Origin: Rhizobium sp. NXC14
GTDB taxonomy: Bacteria; Pseudomonadota; Alphaproteobacteria; Rhizobiales; Rhizobiaceae
Reading direction: 5' to 3'
DNA length: 64,000 nt
Assembly: GCF_002117485.1 (NCBI RefSeq)
Contig: NZ_CP021030.1
Coordinates: 1,243,001-1,307,000 of the forward strand
Shown: piece after piece, positions 35,852 through 44,493 of the stretch
How positions within the stretch are numbered: the stretch's first letter is position 1
Layout: every line of letters begins with the position of its first letter
Program-made: the position numbers and the translations under genes
The notes under the pieces: generated by a model
Database searches by the model: none
The model's input: only the letters and a program-made list of their open reading frames with translations
What the model was told of the DNA's origin: nothing

Positions 35852-36523
35852 CTACGGCCGTACTGGCTCGCCCGCCCGTCCGGCCGAGGCAAGATAGGCT
35901 TGCGGGGCGAAGTAGACGCCGTCGGCATCGAAGGCCTGAAGGTCTTCCGCCTGCAGCGCCTCGCGCACCTTGGGACGCGCCGCGACGCGAGCCATGAAGC
36001 CGTGCAGATCAGGCCATTGTTTCAAATCGATGTCGATCCAGGGCGACCAGTTGAGGCAGACGAACAGATAGGCGTCGGCCACGGTGAAGGCATCGCCGGT
36101 AAGGTAGGGTGCGGTGAAACGATCGTTCAGCCAGGCAAGCCGTTTCGAGATCAGCGCGCGGATCTCCTCATGCACGGTGGAATAGATCGGATTGAACAGC
36201 AGCACCATCGGCTTGTGCAGTTCGGCCGTGATGAAATTGAGATAGGATTGAACCTCGTTGCGCCTGATGTCGCCGACCTCCGGCAGCAGGGTCGAGCCTT
36301 CCGCCAGAAACTGCACGATCGCCGGTCCTTCGGTCAGTACCTTCCCGTCGTCGAGCATCAGCGCCGGGACATAGCCGTTGCCATTGATGACAAGGTAATC
36401 TTCGCCATTGCTTGTTCTGTGGGTTTTCCGGTCGACCTGGACGAGCTCGATGTCGAGTCCCAGCTCCCGGCAGATGATGTGCGGCGAAAGCGAGCAGGCC
36501 GCGGCGTGCATATAGAGTTTCAT
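35852..36523 (-). CDS. Glutathione S-transferase (beta-like)
   Basis: A 223-residue protein starting MKLYMHAAACSLSPHIICRELGLDIELVQVD, the beta-class N-terminus with the Cys of ACSLSPH. NGYVPALMLDDGKVLTEGPAIVQFL carries the cis-Pro and glutathione-binding residues, and TGDAFTVADAYLF is the C-terminal domain motif. It conjugates or reduces electrophiles with glutathione. It is divergent from a TetR gene with a 117-base gap containing an inverted repeat, so the TetR protein probably represses it. Confidence 0.88.
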   Translation of the reverse strand: MKLYMHAAACSLSPHIICRELGLDIELVQVDRKTHRTSNGEDYLVINGNGYVPALMLDDGKVLTEGPAIVQFLAEGSTLLPEVGDIRRNEVQSYLNFITAELHKPMVLLFNPIYSTVHEEIRALISKRLAWLNDRFTAPYLTGDAFTVADAYLFVCLNWSPWIDIDLKQWPDLHGFMARVAARPKVREALQAEDLQAFDADGVYFAPQAYLASAGRAGEPVRP

Positions 36524-36580
36524 CGTCGGTTTCCCCTGTTTGCGGAGGCGGCGAGATTCCGCTCGCCGCAATGATTGGAC

Positions 36581-36640
36581 ATTTGTACTGTTTCGCATAA
36601 AATGGCCTTCGTCAAGAATTTATTGCGAAGTGGTACAAAT
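36581..36640. promoter_or_regulatory. Paired operator for the TetR regulator
   Basis: Two 16-base arms face each other in the GST/TetR gap: ATTTGTACTGTTTCGC at 36581-36596 and GCGAAGTGGTACAAAT at 36625-36640. Thirteen of 16 positions pair, and the arms are 28 bases apart. The right arm touches the TetR start codon, so binding would block both genes. Confidence 0.65.
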
Positions 36641-37258
36641 ATGAAGGATCAGAAGAAGCGCGGCCGCCCACGGGCCTTCGACGCCAAGGCAGCGCTCGGC
36701 AAGGCGCGGGATGTCTTTTGGGACAGGGGCTTTGCCGCCGCCTCGCTGGACAATCTCAGTGCCGCGACCAACCTCAACCGCCCAAGCCTTTACGGCGCCT
36801 TTGGCGATAAGGAGGCCCTCTATCTCGATGCGCTGGAGGCCTATCGGCAGGATGGCATGGACGTCCTGAAGCAGGCGCTCGATCCGTCGCTGCCGCTGCG
36901 CGACAATCTCGCGCGCGTCTATGCCGGTGCTTTGGCGATCTATCTGCATGGCGAAACCGCCGCCCGCGGCTGTCTGCTGATCGGCACCGCTTCGGTCGAG
37001 GCTGTCGAACATGAGCGTGTGCGCGAGGTGCTCGGCCGCAGCCTGAACGATTTCGACGGTGAGATCGAAAAGCGCATGCGCATTGCCGTTGAAAGGGGCG
37101 AGCTTCCCGAAAGCGCCGACCCGCTGGCGCTGGCAAGGCTCGCTTCCGCCGTCATGCATTCGCTCGCCGTGCGCGCCCGCGCCGGCGACAGCCGCGAAAC
37201 GCTGGAGGCGATCGCCCGCTCAGGCGTCGAGCTGATCTGCGGAAGCACGCATGTTTGA
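36641..37258 (+). CDS. TetR-family regulator
   Basis: A 205-residue protein. The basic start KDQKKRGRPRAFDAKAALGKARDVFWDRGFAAASLDNLSAATNLNRPSLYGAFGDKEALY is a TetR_N helix-turn-helix; the rest is the ligand-binding helical domain, of the AefR/TetR_C_16-like type (RGCLLIGTASVEAVEH). ATG at 36641 directly abuts the operator-like repeat. Its 3' end overlaps the convergent MFS gene by 39 bases, so the two may be controlled together as a stress-response group with the GST. Confidence 0.88.
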   Translation: MKDQKKRGRPRAFDAKAALGKARDVFWDRGFAAASLDNLSAATNLNRPSLYGAFGDKEALYLDALEAYRQDGMDVLKQALDPSLPLRDNLARVYAGALAIYLHGETAARGCLLIGTASVEAVEHERVREVLGRSLNDFDGEIEKRMRIAVERGELPESADPLALARLASAVMHSLAVRARAGDSRETLEAIARSGVELICGSTHV

Positions 37259-38482
37259 TGTCTCCGTATCCCTCGGCCGTACCGCCCAGGCATAGGCGGC
37301 ACCCGCCACAAGCAGCAGTGAGGTGCCGAGGAAAACTGCCCGCATGCCGATATGCCCGCCGACGAAACCGCCGAGGACAGGGCCGGCCACCTGGCCGACA
37401 TATTGCGAGGAGACGGAAAGCCCGAGAATGCTGCCGGCGGCGCTGTCGGGCACGCTATGGCGGATGACGGCGGCGATGCAGGGCAGAAGCCCGCCGAGGG
37501 CTGCACCCATCAGGAAACGCAGGAGGATTAGCTGCCAGGAACTGGTGACGAAGGCCTGCGGGATCAGTAGCAGGCCCGCGACGGCGAGCGCGCCTGCTAT
37601 GACCGGCCAGTGGCCGATCCTGTCGGCGAGCCTGCCGAGCCAGGAGGCCGAAAGAATGCTGCCGAGGGCGGCAGCCGACATGACGAGACCGGATATCATC
37701 GTCACTTGCGCTTCGACGGGGAGGATCTCGGCGACATAGACGGTGATGATTGGCTCGATCGACATATTGGCGAGCATCAGCAGCATGCCGGTCGCCAGCA
37801 TGGCGATAACAGGCCGCCTGTCGGCGATGGATTTCCAGCCGCCGCTCGCCTTGGCCGCCTGGCGGCGATCCGGCGACTTCTCCTCCTTGATCAGCAAGGT
37901 GGTGGCGAGAAAGGCGAAAAAGATCATGCCGCCGGCGGCGAGAAACGTGCCGCGGATGCCGATGATCGGCGGCAGCGCTCCGCCGATCAGCGGCCCCACG
38001 AGATTGCCGGCCATGATGCCGGAGGAGAGCACGCCGAGCGCCCAGGCGGAGCGGTCCTTCGGCGTCTGCGTCGCCACCAGCACCATCGAGCCGGAGGAGT
38101 AGCCGCCGGCAAGCCCGACGAACAGGCGCAGCGCCACCAGCTGCCAGACATCGCCGGCCATGCCCATCAGCGAAATCGCCAGCGTCATGCCGAGGCTGGC
38201 GCGCACCAGCATCAGCTTGCGGCCGTAGATGTCGCCGAGCCGCCCCCAGAGCGGCGCAACGAGCGCCGCGGCAAGAAAGGTCGCGCCATAGGCAATGCCC
38301 GACCATTGCACGATCGCCGCATGGTCGGTCACGCCGAGTTCCTCGACATAGAGCGGCAGGAAGGGAAGCAGCAGCGTCATCGCCACGATCGTGGTGAAGG
38401 AGCCGATCAGCGAGACGGCAAGGTTGCGCTTCCAATAGATTGAGCCCGGCCTGACACCGGCGTCCCATTGTGTGTCTGTCAT
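37220..38482 (-). CDS. MFS drug-type efflux transporter (DHA1)
   Basis: A 420-residue protein with 12 hydrophobic segments. The family motif A reads PLWGRLGDIYGRKLML after the second helix, and a second copy (WLGRLADRIGHWPV) follows in the C-terminal half. Charge is low and the loops are short, typical of DHA1 multidrug exporters such as MdtG. ATG at 38482 (MTDTQWDAGVRPGS) was chosen over 38518. It overlaps the TetR gene tail-to-tail, which supports regulation by that repressor. Confidence 0.85.
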   Translation of the reverse strand: MTDTQWDAGVRPGSIYWKRNLAVSLIGSFTTIVAMTLLLPFLPLYVEELGVTDHAAIVQWSGIAYGATFLAAALVAPLWGRLGDIYGRKLMLVRASLGMTLAISLMGMAGDVWQLVALRLFVGLAGGYSSGSMVLVATQTPKDRSAWALGVLSSGIMAGNLVGPLIGGALPPIIGIRGTFLAAGGMIFFAFLATTLLIKEEKSPDRRQAAKASGGWKSIADRRPVIAMLATGMLLMLANMSIEPIITVYVAEILPVEAQVTMISGLVMSAAALGSILSASWLGRLADRIGHWPVIAGALAVAGLLLIPQAFVTSSWQLILLRFLMGAALGGLLPCIAAVIRHSVPDSAAGSILGLSVSSQYVGQVAGPVLGGFVGGHIGMRAVFLGTSLLLVAGAAYAWAVRPRDTETSNMRASADQLDA

Positions 38483-38564
38483 TGCTTGCATTGATCCTGT
38501 AGCGCGGTTGCGCCGCAATCTGGATCATCTCGGCGAAAAGTGCCAGGACAGATCCGATTGCGTA

Positions 38565-38906
38565 ATGCAATCAGTCAATCGGAGGACATGCCACGTCCGT
38601 GATCTCTACAGCGCCTATCTCGCCGACCGCAAGGATATTGCCGGCGCGATGCTGACGGAGGATTTCACCTTTTCCAGCCCGCGCGACCATCATATCGATC
38701 GAGCCGCCTATTTCGAGCGCTGCTGGCCGAAGGAGCCACTCTTCCGCGCGATCCACATCGAATTCCTGGCGATTAACGGCGACGAGGCTGCTGTTCGCTA
38801 TCGCGCTGAAAAACTGGATGGCGCAAGCTTCGCCAATATGGAAAGCCTTCGTTTCCGCGGCGACAGGATCGCCTCCGTGGAGGTCTATTTCGGCCGCAAT
38901 CTCTGA
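38565..38906 (+). CDS. SnoaL-like (NTF2-fold) small protein
   Basis: A 113-residue protein of the NTF2-like fold: an N-terminal helix (HVRDLYSAYLADRKDIAGAMLTEDFTFSSPRDHHIDRAAYFERCW) followed by beta strands (AVRYRAEKLDGASFANMESLRFRGDRIASVEVYFG). The combination matches SnoaL-like domains, which occur in enzymes and in accessory proteins. The start at 38565 has only a weak ribosome site. A frame extends upstream to 38472. It is divergent from the MFS gene. Confidence 0.75.
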   Translation: MQSVNRRTCHVRDLYSAYLADRKDIAGAMLTEDFTFSSPRDHHIDRAAYFERCWPKEPLFRAIHIEFLAINGDEAAVRYRAEKLDGASFANMESLRFRGDRIASVEVYFGRNL

Positions 38907-38921
38907 CCCGCCGAAACGGCA

Positions 38922-39653
38922 TTAGAAGATCCGCAACGCAGACGTCGTGATGATGACCATCGAGACCGCCACCATCAGCGCCCGCACCGGCAGGCGCTTG
39001 ACGAGGATGGCGCCAAAAGGGGCGGCGATGACGCCGCCGATGATGAGGCCGATCGCCGAATTGAGCTCAGACCACCCGAGCGTCACGACGAAGGTGATCG
39101 AAATCGTCAGCGTCACCGCGAATTCGGTGAAATTCGTCGAGCCGATCACCCGTTTCAGATCATGGCCGCGCCCGATCAGCGTGCTGGTGACAACAGGACC
39201 CCACCCGCCGCCGCCGATCGCGTCGAGCAGACCACCGCAAAAGCCGACGGGCGGCACGGCCCAGTCCCGCACCTCGCGCCTGTTCTGCGGTCGGAAGGCC
39301 TTGTATAGGATCAGGAGCCCAATCGCGATCAGATAAGCCGACACGAAGGGCTCGATCACCTTGCCGTTGATATTGGCAAGCAGAGTGGCGCCGATCGCGC
39401 CGCCGATCATGCCGGCCGGTGCGAGACGCGCCACCAGCCGCCAGTCGACATTGCGATGATAGGTATGCGACAGGCCTGATGCCGCCGTCGTGAACATTTC
39501 CGTCACATGCGTCATGGCGCTGGCATTGGCCGCCGGCACCCCAAAGGCCAGCAGGCTCGTCGTCGACAGCACGCCGAAGGCCATGCCGAGCGCGCCGTCG
39601 ACGATCTGCGCGCAGAAGCCGACAGCGATGAAGAAGAAGATATCCGATGTCAT
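38922..39653 (-). CDS. TauE/SafE-family permease
   Basis: A 243-residue membrane protein with about seven hydrophobic segments. Family blocks include the N-terminal FCAQIVDGALGMAFGVLSTTSLLAFGVP and the internal repeat VGFCGGLLDAIGGGGWGPVVTSTLIGRG. Members move sulfite, sulfonates or other organic anions out of or into the cell. It stands alone, so no substrate can be inferred. Confidence 0.87.
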   Translation of the reverse strand: MTSDIFFFIAVGFCAQIVDGALGMAFGVLSTTSLLAFGVPAANASAMTHVTEMFTTAASGLSHTYHRNVDWRLVARLAPAGMIGGAIGATLLANINGKVIEPFVSAYLIAIGLLILYKAFRPQNRREVRDWAVPPVGFCGGLLDAIGGGGWGPVVTSTLIGRGHDLKRVIGSTNFTEFAVTLTISITFVVTLGWSELNSAIGLIIGGVIAAPFGAILVKRLPVRALMVAVSMVIITTSALRIF

Positions 39654-39712
39654 GCGGTCCCCTCAGGCGAACGGTAGCATCAGGATCGGCGATGCGGAAA
39701 AATCTTCTGGTG

Positions 39713-40366
39713 TCAGGAGGAAAAGCCGCGCTGCTTCAGCCGGACGATCTTGAAAAAGCCGTTCGGAAAAACCGGCAGAATATCGGTTGTTGAAAAATCG
39801 CCGCGACGCTCGGCCCAGGCGACGATGCGGTGGATTCGGAAGGCGGACGACCAGCCGATATGGCGCACCAGCGGCGCCACCGCCGCCTCAATCACACCTT
39901 GCAGACCCGCGCCGTCGCCGAGCTTGCTCGCCAGGATGATCTCGCCGCCCGGCCGCAGCACCCGGGCACATTCGTCCAGCGCCCGCTCGGGTTCGGGAAT
40001 GAGGGTGATGACGAAGGGCAGGCAGACCACGTCGAACGATTTGTCGGCAAGGCGCAACGCATGCGCATCCATCACCTCGAGCGCACGCACATGCTGAAGA
40101 TTTTCGCGCCGCACCTTTTCGCGCGCCCGCGCGATCATATGTTCGGAAATGTCGATGCCTGTCACCCGGCACCGGTTGGGATAGTGGGCGAGCGTCAGGC
40201 CGGTGCCGACGCCGATTTCAAGAATATCGGTGCCGGCTGCGGCGGCAAGTGCGGCCAGCTTGCGGTGGCCGTCGCGCAGGATGCCGCGATAGACGCGATC
40301 ATAAACCGGTGCCCAGCGCTGATAGATTTTCTGCTGATCTTCCGCCCTGTCGCGACGCTCCGACAT
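39713..40366 (-). CDS. SAM methyltransferase, PmtA-like (Rhodobacter type)
   Basis: A 217-residue methyltransferase with SAM motif DILEIGVGTGLTLAHYP, then VTGIDISEHMI, VVCLPFVITLIPEPERALDECARVLRPGGEIILAS. The start KIYQRWAPVYDRVYRGIL is the hallmark of the Rhodobacter-type phosphatidylethanolamine N-methyltransferases that make phosphatidylcholine, which rhizobia need for symbiosis. The family also includes ubiquinone-type enzymes, so this is a likely rather than proven role. ATG at 40366 follows GGGAGG. A longer frame starts at 40429. Confidence 0.72.
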   Translation of the reverse strand: MSERRDRAEDQQKIYQRWAPVYDRVYRGILRDGHRKLAALAAAAGTDILEIGVGTGLTLAHYPNRCRVTGIDISEHMIARAREKVRRENLQHVRALEVMDAHALRLADKSFDVVCLPFVITLIPEPERALDECARVLRPGGEIILASKLGDGAGLQGVIEAAVAPLVRHIGWSSAFRIHRIVAWAERRGDFSTTDILPVFPNGFFKIVRLKQRGFSS

Positions 40367-40563
40367 GTCTAGACCTCCCTGCGCGTGACCTTCGAGAATC
40401 GGAAAGGATTTTCGAAAGGGATCATGCATTTATCGCAAACATAGAGCGCCTTCACGCCTCTCACAGAGGCGCGGCGCTCTAAACACCGAGACCGTCAACT
40501 CCTGAGAGTGGGGCCGGGTTCCGCTCCGGAATGTGACTGAAGTCACAATCGCTGCGGGGGAGG

Positions 40564-40890
40564 CTATTTCGCTGGCGTCAACCCAAGCTCTTTGGCATCC
40601 ATCTCGCTGCCGATCTCGACCGACTTCTCCTGCTTGTCATAGACGCAGATCTGAACGACGAACCCCTTTGCCCCCTTCGGCTTTCCCGTCACCAGGGCCA
40701 GCCCGTAACGCGAGCTGCCAAAGGGATCAACGACGGCATTGGGTTTTTCGATCGCGACCGCAGCCTTCCTGCACTTGGCTTCCACCTCGGCGGCGAGCTG
40801 TTTCCAGGCCTCGTCCGAAGAGGCATGCGCCGCAGTGACAAGAAACGGAAGCGCGGCAATGGCGAGGTGCGGGATTATATTCCTGTTCAT
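40564..40890 (-). CDS. Small periplasmic protein
   Basis: A 108-residue protein with a clear signal peptide (MNRNIIPHLAIAALPFLVTAAHA, cut before SSDEAW). The mature part has helix-rich LAAEVEAKCRKAAVAIEKPNAVVDPFGSSRYGLALVTG and a strand ending ICVYDKQEKSVEIG, with two cysteines that could bond. I do not recognise the family. The long frame continues upstream, antisense to the sodB and phosphoesterase genes, to 42681, but the ATG at 40890 with GGAGATCC just before it and the signal peptide give the real start. Confidence 0.75.
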   Translation of the reverse strand: MNRNIIPHLAIAALPFLVTAAHASSDEAWKQLAAEVEAKCRKAAVAIEKPNAVVDPFGSSRYGLALVTGKPKGAKGFVVQICVYDKQEKSVEIGSEMDAKELGLTPAK

Positions 40891-41100
40891 ATCGGATCTC
40901 CATTGGTAGCGGTCGCCGACGAGGCGGTTTTCGGCGGTGTGGCGGCCGATTTGCACACTCGAATACCGCCCTGAAACTGAGGCAAATTTTCCTCCGTCCG
41001 GGTGTTTTTTGATATTTCGCCGGTTGCCTCTCCTCCTTTCCCCTCCTATGTTCCGCCTCACCTGCCGAGGACGCAATCTATTGCCAAGAGGAGATCTGAC

Positions 41101-41703
41101 ATGGCTTTCGAATTGCCTGAACTTCCCTATGATTACGAAGCGCTTGCCCCCTTCATGTCGAAGGAAACGCTGGAGTTTCACCACGACAAGCACCACAAGG
41201 CCTATGTCGACAACGGCAACAAGCTCGCCGCTGAAGCCGGCCTTTCGGATCTCTCGCTCGAAGAGGTCGTGAAGAAGTCCTTCGGCACCAATGCCGGCCT
41301 CTTCAACAACGCCGCCCAGCACTACAACCACATCCACTTCTGGAAGTGGATGAAGAAGGGCGGCGGCGGCAACAAGCTGCCGGGCAAGCTCGAAGCGGCC
41401 TTTGCCTCCGATCTCGGCGGCTATGACAAGTTCAAGGCCGATTTCGCCAATGCCGGCGCCACCCAGTTCGGCTCCGGTTGGGCCTGGGTTTCCGTCAAGA
41501 ACGGCAAGCTCGAAATCTCCAAGACCCCGAACGGCGAAAACCCGCTCGTTCACGGCGCCACCCCGATCCTCGGCGTCGACGTCTGGGAACACTCCTATTA
41601 CATCGACTATCGCAACGCGCGTCCGAAGTATCTCGAAGCCTTCATCGATAGCCTGATCAACTGGGACTACGTCCTGGAGCGCTATGAAGCAGCCACGAAG
41701 TAA
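41101..41703 (+). CDS. sodB: Superoxide dismutase, Fe/Mn type
   Basis: A 200-residue enzyme starting MAFELPELPYDYEALAPFMS. Metal ligands are His27, His74, Asp160 and His164 (DVWEHSYYIDY). The conserved sequence around GSGWAWV is also present. Length and sequence fit the cytoplasmic Fe/Mn dismutase of rhizobia; metal preference is not decided from the sequence. AAGAGGAG lies eight bases ahead of the start, and a strong terminator follows. Confidence 0.95.
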   Translation: MAFELPELPYDYEALAPFMSKETLEFHHDKHHKAYVDNGNKLAAEAGLSDLSLEEVVKKSFGTNAGLFNNAAQHYNHIHFWKWMKKGGGGNKLPGKLEAAFASDLGGYDKFKADFANAGATQFGSGWAWVSVKNGKLEISKTPNGENPLVHGATPILGVDVWEHSYYIDYRNARPKYLEAFIDSLINWDYVLERYEAATK

Positions 41704-41721
41704 GCGACTTCGCCCAATTCG

Positions 41722-41757
41722 ACACCCGGCGTCGCAAACGCCGGGTGTTTTCTTTTC
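41722..41757 (+). terminator. Rho-independent terminator after sodB
   Basis: ACACCCGGCG (41722-41731) and CGCCGGGTGT (41739-41748) form a perfect 10-bp stem with a 7-nt loop, followed by TTTCTTTT. It isolates sodB as a single-gene transcript. Confidence 0.88.
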
Positions 41758-41805
41758 GCATAAAGCCGTCACAGCCCTGTCATCGGCCGCTCTTAAGCAC
41801 GCCCC

Positions 41806-42651
41806 ATGTCGTCCTCTGCTGTTCCTCTGTTCCGCTTCGGCATCATCGCCGACCCGCAATATGCGGCGGTCGCCCCACACGCGGCCATGGACCGCCATTA
41901 CGCCAACAGCCTGACCAAAGTCGCCGAGGCGATCGAGATATTCAACGGCGAGGAGTTGAGCTTCGTCATGACGCTCGGCGACGTCATCGACCGCAGCTTC
42001 GCCAGCTTCGACGACATCCTGCCGGTCTACGGCAAGCTGAGGCACGAGGCGCTCTTCCTGCTCGGCAATCACGATTTCTCCGTCTCCGCGGGGCATCTGT
42101 CCGAAATAGTCGCTCGTCTCGGCATGCCGTCTCCCTATTACAGCTTCTCCCGTCACGGGTGGCGCTTCATCGTCCTCGACGGCAGCGAGGTCAGCGCCTT
42201 CGCGCCGCCGGAAAACCATCCTCATCGCGCTCTTGCCGCACGGATGCTGGCGGAACTGCAGGCCAAAGAGGCGGCGAACGCCCATCACTGGAACGGTGCG
42301 TTGAGCGACGAGCAATTCGCCTGGCTCGGTGATGAGATCGCCAACGCAGCTGCCGCCGGCGAGAAGGTCATCGTGATGAACCACTATCCGGTGTATCCGC
42401 CGGGTGAGCACGGCATGTGGGACAGCGAGCGCGTCGTCGCGCTGCTCGCCTCGCAGCCCCATGTCGTCGCCTATCTCAACGGCCACGACCATGTCGGCAA
42501 TTACGGCAAGGCCGGCGCCTGCCACTTCGTCAACTTCAAGGGCGTGGTCGACACCGAGAACCAGAACGCCTTCGCCATCGTCGAGCTGCACCCCAACCGC
42601 ATCGAGATCCGCGGTTTCGGCCGAGAGGAAAGCCGCACGCTGGTTTATTAG
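41806..42651 (+). CDS. Metallophosphoesterase (ADP-ribose/CDP-alcohol diphosphatase-like)
   Basis: A 281-residue calcineurin-fold enzyme. The metal motifs are all present: GIIADPQY (Asp, with Gln for the usual His), TLGDVIDR, LGNHDF, NHYPVYPPGEHG and NGHDHVGNYG. The DPQ start is characteristic of Mn-dependent ADP-ribose/CDP-alcohol diphosphatases (ADPRibase-Mn). It could hydrolyse ADP-ribose, CDP-choline or related phosphodiesters. It follows the sodB terminator and stands alone. Confidence 0.85.
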   Translation: MSSSAVPLFRFGIIADPQYAAVAPHAAMDRHYANSLTKVAEAIEIFNGEELSFVMTLGDVIDRSFASFDDILPVYGKLRHEALFLLGNHDFSVSAGHLSEIVARLGMPSPYYSFSRHGWRFIVLDGSEVSAFAPPENHPHRALAARMLAELQAKEAANAHHWNGALSDEQFAWLGDEIANAAAAGEKVIVMNHYPVYPPGEHGMWDSERVVALLASQPHVVAYLNGHDHVGNYGKAGACHFVNFKGVVDTENQNAFAIVELHPNRIEIRGFGREESRTLVY

Positions 42652-42728
42652 GCTGCGACCGGGGCCGGCAGGTCTTTTCATCCTGCTCAGGCTTGTGCCA
42701 CTCTGCCGTCAGATCAGTGCAATAGCTG

Positions 42729-42860
42729 CCCCTCACCCTAACCCTCTCCCCGTGGGCGAGGGGACGTGCCATACCAGAGGTTGGTGAGGAACGGAGGGGC
42801 CGCGGCATATCCCCTTCGCCCCGTTTACGGGGAGAAGGTGCCGGCAGGCGGATGAGGGGG
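42729..42860. repeat. Intact RIME-type intergenic palindromic element
   Basis: About 132 bases bounded by CCCCTCA and TGAGGGG, with internal CTCCCCGTGGGCGAGGGGA and CCCCGTTTACGGGG palindromes joined by ACGTGCCATACCAGAGG. It lies between the phosphoesterase and the convergent WYL-regulator gene. It is the uninterrupted counterpart of the copy split by the IS110 element at 3.2-4.4 kb. Confidence 0.85.
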
Positions 42861-42906
42861 CACGTCGACGCGCATGTGAGCGTCGATGATCGGCCAAGCG
42901 GCTGAT

Positions 42907-43599
42907 TCACACCGCCGCAGCCTTCTCCGTCCACCCACTCGTCCACAAATCCCGCAGCCGGTCGCCGTCGCCCTTGAAGAAATCGTCGGCCTCCTCGCAA
43001 CCCTCCACCCGGTCGCTGCGGAAATTGCGGATCGCCTGTCGCAACTCGCACCATGCGACGATATTGGCGGTCTGCGAATAATAGATCAGCGCGATCGGCT
43101 GGATCGTCCGTTCGCTGGCGCGGCCGAGTTCGTCGCGGTAGGCGAGCATCAGCTTGCGTTCGTCGCGGATCGCCCTGCGCACGACCGCAAGGTCGATGGC
43201 AGCCGGCTGCGCGGTCGAGCCCCAGGCATAAAGCGCCTTGTTGTTCATCGCCTCACGAAGCGGCGCCGGCACGGCGCCCGATATCTTCTGGTTGACTCTG
43301 CGGGCGGCCTGCTTCAGCTCCTCGTCGGCCGTGCGTTCGAGCAGCGCCAGCGACAGAACGATCGCCTCCATCTCCTCGATCGAGAACATCAGGGGCGGCA
43401 GGTCGAAGCCCGGCCGCATGATGTAGCCGATGCCGCGACCGCCTTCGATCGGCACCCGCATTGCCTGGAGGGCGGCGATGTCGCGATAGATCGAGCGCAC
43501 GGTCACTTCGAGCGTCTCGGCCATGACAGCGGCCGTCATCGGTTTTCTGGCGAGCCTCAGGATCTGAATGATCTCGAAAAGCCGCGAGGCCTTGCGCAT
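42907..43599 (-). CDS. WYL-domain regulator (YafY type)
   Basis: A 230-residue protein. The N-terminal HTH_11 winged helix reads MRKASRLFEIIQILRLARKPMTAAVMAETLEVTVRSIYRDIAALQA, followed by the WYL ligand-binding domain (RDERKLMLAYRDELGRASERTIQPIALIYYSQTANIVAWCELRQAIRNFRSDR). Start at 43599 is preceded by GGAGAGG. It is divergent from a LysE-type exporter, a common pairing in rhizobia, and probably controls it through the palindrome at 43624-43641. Confidence 0.88.
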   Translation of the reverse strand: MRKASRLFEIIQILRLARKPMTAAVMAETLEVTVRSIYRDIAALQAMRVPIEGGRGIGYIMRPGFDLPPLMFSIEEMEAIVLSLALLERTADEELKQAARRVNQKISGAVPAPLREAMNNKALYAWGSTAQPAAIDLAVVRRAIRDERKLMLAYRDELGRASERTIQPIALIYYSQTANIVAWCELRQAIRNFRSDRVEGCEEADDFFKGDGDRLRDLWTSGWTEKAAAV

Positions 43600-43623
43600 T
43601 TTGCCTCTCCATTTCTCACGCTC

Positions 43624-43641
43624 CTGACAATACACTGTCAG
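43624..43641. promoter_or_regulatory. Inverted repeat between WYL regulator and LysE exporter
   Basis: CTGACA and TGTCAG flank ATACAC, 25 bases before the regulator start and 88 bases before the exporter start. The position suits an operator used by the divergent regulator. Confidence 0.6.
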
Positions 43642-43728
43642 TTGGGTTTGCGTATAGAGCCGCCTATCGGATTGAAATCAATCGGGGTCTTTTGAAAATG
43701 GCCCGTGGAACTGAAGGTGGCAACTGAC

Positions 43729-44364
43729 ATGAATTACCATGAAAACCTCTGGCTCTTCTTTACCCTTCTCTTCGGCATCATCATCGTGCCGGGCATGGAC
43801 ATGCTCTTCGTGCTTGCCAACGCGCTGACCGGCGGTATCAGGCGCGGGCTGGCGGCAACCGGCGGCATCATGGCGGGCGGTGCCGTGCATTCGGCCTATG
43901 GCGCGGCCGGCGTCGGCGTGCTCGTCACCATGCTGCCGCAGCTCTTCAACCTGCTGCTCTTTGCTGGCGTCGCCTATATGATCTGGATTGGCGTTTCGCT
44001 GATGCGCAGTTCGATCACCGTCGAGGCGGTCGGACCGGCGACGGCGCGCTCCGGCTGGCGCGCCTTCCGCCAGGGCGCCGTAACCTGTCTCGTCAATCCC
44101 AAGGCCTATATTTTCATGTTCGCCGTCTACCCGCAGTTTCTCAAGCCTGAATATGGCCCGATCTGGCTGCAGGGGCTGATCATGGGCGCCATGACCGTCG
44201 TCACCCAGTTTGCCGTTTACGGAGCGCTGGCGATGACGGCAGGCCGCAGCCGCGATCTGCTGGTGGCAAATCCCGACGCCACGGCCTTTGTCGGCCGCTG
44301 CGCCGGACTGCTTTTGGTTGCGGTCTCCGCCTTCAGCCTCTGGCAAGGCTGGAAAACCGCCTGA
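43729..44364 (+). CDS. LysE/RhtB-family exporter
   Basis: A 211-residue membrane protein with about six hydrophobic segments. The signature VPGMDMLFVLANALTGGIRRGLAATGGIMAGGAVH in the first two helices and FRQGAVTCLVNPKAYIFMFAVYPQF in the middle are typical LysE family blocks. Such proteins export amino acids or their analogues. ATG at 43729, with AAGGTGG upstream, was preferred to 43705. Expression is likely controlled by the divergent WYL regulator. Confidence 0.9.
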   Translation: MNYHENLWLFFTLLFGIIIVPGMDMLFVLANALTGGIRRGLAATGGIMAGGAVHSAYGAAGVGVLVTMLPQLFNLLLFAGVAYMIWIGVSLMRSSITVEAVGPATARSGWRAFRQGAVTCLVNPKAYIFMFAVYPQFLKPEYGPIWLQGLIMGAMTVVTQFAVYGALAMTAGRSRDLLVANPDATAFVGRCAGLLLVAVSAFSLWQGWKTA

Positions 44365-44493
44365 GCCGCCGGTTATCACATTGTTTTTATGACCCTCCGG
44401 CAAAACGTGACTGCCTGGACGCATGGATTTTGTCATGCTCCCGGTGCAGATTGGCCAGCGGCCGCCCTGGCCTCAAGAAAACGGAGAGGAAAT

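Noticed and set aside
40891..42681. Antisense extension of the small periplasmic gene giving a 705-codon frame
   Set aside because: It is antisense to the well-supported sodB and phosphoesterase genes, and the real start with signal peptide and ribosome site is at 40890.
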